DNA from: Nitrososphaerota archaeon
Lineage (GTDB): Archaea; Thermoproteota; Nitrososphaeria; Nitrososphaerales; JAHFOH01
NCBI GenBank assembly: GCA_023266955.1
Contig: JAHFOH010000065.1
Span: 1,539 to 7,286, forward strand
Direction of reading: 5' to 3'
Length of the DNA: 5,748 nucleotides
The translations under genes were made by a program, and so were the position numbers. Below are positions 4,720 through 5,748 of the stretch, piece after piece; position 1 is the stretch's first letter, and the number at the start of each line of letters is the position of its first letter. The notes beneath the pieces were generated by a model. That model ran no database searches, was not told the origin of the DNA, and was given only the letters and a program-made list of their open reading frames with translations.

Positions 4720-5748
4720 ACCCTCTTCACACGAAGCTTTAAGCCTTCGACTTCTATCACCCTTATCTTTTCACCGGCTCCGATAGTTTCGTCAGACAGC
4801 GCGCTCCAAGCATCTGAAGCTACTTGGACGACACCGGTTTTGTTTGGGCCCAATTCCGTCTTTGTGACACCGTCCTTTCCGATAAGAAGCTTGGGATCGT
4901 GGACAGCGGGCCTGCGGGCCAGCAGCACTCGAATCTGGTGAAGGTAGAATCCGAAAATAGCCGCTCCCACCAAAGCCGCCCCGCCCAGCGTGAACGAGGA
5001 AATCTGCAGTTCAGGTGCTTTTGGAAGAAGAGGCTGGCGATAGATCATTATCGCCGCGGCTACCAGGGCCAAGGCGACGCCAGTGAAGGCCAGCAACCCG
5101 TGCCCTTTCTTCAACTCGAGTAGGATGGTACCGACGCCTGCAATGAGCAGGGTAGCGACTAACGGGTCGAGTCCTAAGATCTGGAGGCCATATAGAGACA
5201 TCGCGATGAGCGTTAGGCCCAAGGCAGTCCCTATGATGGTAGGATGGTAGAGGTCCAGCAGTATTAGTAGGCCTCCGATGGAGGAGAGCAGAGACACAAC
5301 GACGGGGTCGCTTAGAAACGAGAGGATGCCGCTCCTTAGATCTTGGTTGTAGTACGTAAGGCCAGACGCGGCGACCCCAGCCTTTTTGAGGGCGTCGGTG
5401 GGGCTTGACGCCCGAGCCTCCGCAATATTGAAGCGAACGGCTTCTTCTGCTGTCACGGATATCCCCTGGGTAACAAAGAGACGGGCCAAAGTTTGGTTGC
5501 GACCGTGCGTCTCCGCAAGGGTCTGCATGAGGGATGCTAGAGCGTTGGTAATCTTTGCCCTTTCACTGGGATCAATTGAGCCGAGAATGGGACTCGAGGA
5601 ACCCATCACAGTCCCATCATCCATTACAATAAAATCAGAAGCCATCGCAATGAAAGCGCCCGCTGAGAAGGCGCGGGCACCTTTAGGCCCAATGTAAACC
5701 ACTACCTTGAGGCTGGCATTCTCAGCTTTCGTGATAGCGTCTATGATT
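4716..5748 (-). CDS. nfeD: NfeD-family membrane serine protease (N-terminus beyond window)
   Basis: The frame is open to the right edge, so 343 residues of the C-terminal part are visible. It starts IIDAITKAEN and has no true start here. Residues 1-125 are a ClpP-like protease domain. The nucleophile is S28 in the AFSAG motif and the general base is K65 in KITN, the same Ser-Lys dyad context as Pyrococcus PH1510 (S97, K138 in KITN). The stretch TLAETHGRN and then ISVTAEEAVRFNIAE is also typical. Five hydrophobic segments follow at about 147-168, 170-191, 194-210, 217-236 and 251-269. The final 60 residues form the NfeD OB-fold domain (LIGKDGVTKTELGPNKTGVV to RVIEVEGLKLRVKRV). By comparison with PH1510 (441 residues) about 80-100 residues are missing, including the signal peptide. 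It probably works in membrane quality control with the downstream stomatin. Confidence 0.93.
   Translation of the reverse strand, partial: IIDAITKAENASLKVVVYIGPKGARAFSAGAFIAMASDFIVMDDGTVMGSSSPILGSIDPSERAKITNALASLMQTLAETHGRNQTLARLFVTQGISVTAEEAVRFNIAEARASSPTDALKKAGVAASGLTYYNQDLRSGILSFLSDPVVVSLLSSIGGLLILLDLYHPTIIGTALGLTLIAMSLYGLQILGLDPLVATLLIAGVGTILLELKKGHGLLAFTGVALALVAAAIMIYRQPLLPKAPELQISSFTLGGAALVGAAIFGFYLHQIRVLLARRPAVHDPKLLIGKDGVTKTELGPNKTGVVQVASDAWSALSDETIGAGEKIRVIEVEGLKLRVKRV

Noticed and set aside
5700..5702. GTG at 5702-5700 as the start of the NfeD gene
   Set aside because: The frame remains open upstream to the window edge and the 15 additional residues (IIDAITKAENASLKV) match the protease fold just before the nucleophile motif, so the gene is simply cut by the window.
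1..5748. CRISPR array, insertion sequence or integrase gene
   Set aside because: No regularly spaced repeats, terminal inverted repeats, transposase or recombinase frame can be seen; the two 53-base repeats are the only long repeat I found.

Overview
The window most likely comes from an archaeon of moderate GC content. Three gene starts have TATA-like boxes about 20-30 bases upstream, which suggests leaderless transcripts, while a gene inside an operon carries a Shine-Dalgarno sequence. The gene set also fits archaea: an AbrB/PIN toxin-antitoxin pair, a long NfeD protease paired with stomatin as in Pyrococcus horikoshii PH1510/PH1511, and a zinc-ribbon membrane protein. No rRNA or intact tRNA is present, so I cannot name the phylum with confidence.

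All convincing protein genes lie on the minus strand. From left to right they are: the first 70 codons of a zinc-ribbon membrane protein (1-210, runs off the left edge); a 392-base gap with a possible tiny ORF, a tRNA-Pro-like 3' fragment and a hairpin; vapC and vapB (603-1260), overlapping, with vapB transcribed first; a 318-base gap with a direct repeat and a second tRNA-Pro-like fragment; an ABC-2 exporter operon with ATPase (2698-3621) followed by permease (1579-2673); and stomatin (3790-4719), overlapping by four bases the end of an NfeD-type membrane serine protease (4716 to the right edge, N-terminus missing).

Three functional units can be recognised. VapBC is a self-regulating toxin-antitoxin module. 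The ABC pair should form a complete exporter of unknown substrate. NfeD and stomatin are probably translationally coupled, and the stomatin keeps a C-terminal hydrophobic segment like the one known to be cut by the NfeD protease in Pyrococcus.

The most unusual structure is a pair of 53-base direct repeats (478-530 and 1513-1565, 48 of 53 identical). Both are on the plus strand, both end in a tRNA 3'-half-like sequence, and they bracket vapBC exactly. This may be the footprint of an element that integrated at a tRNA gene and left a toxin-antitoxin cassette, or a pair of decayed or split tRNA genes. I did not find a well-supported wholly new system; this bracketed cassette is the best candidate.
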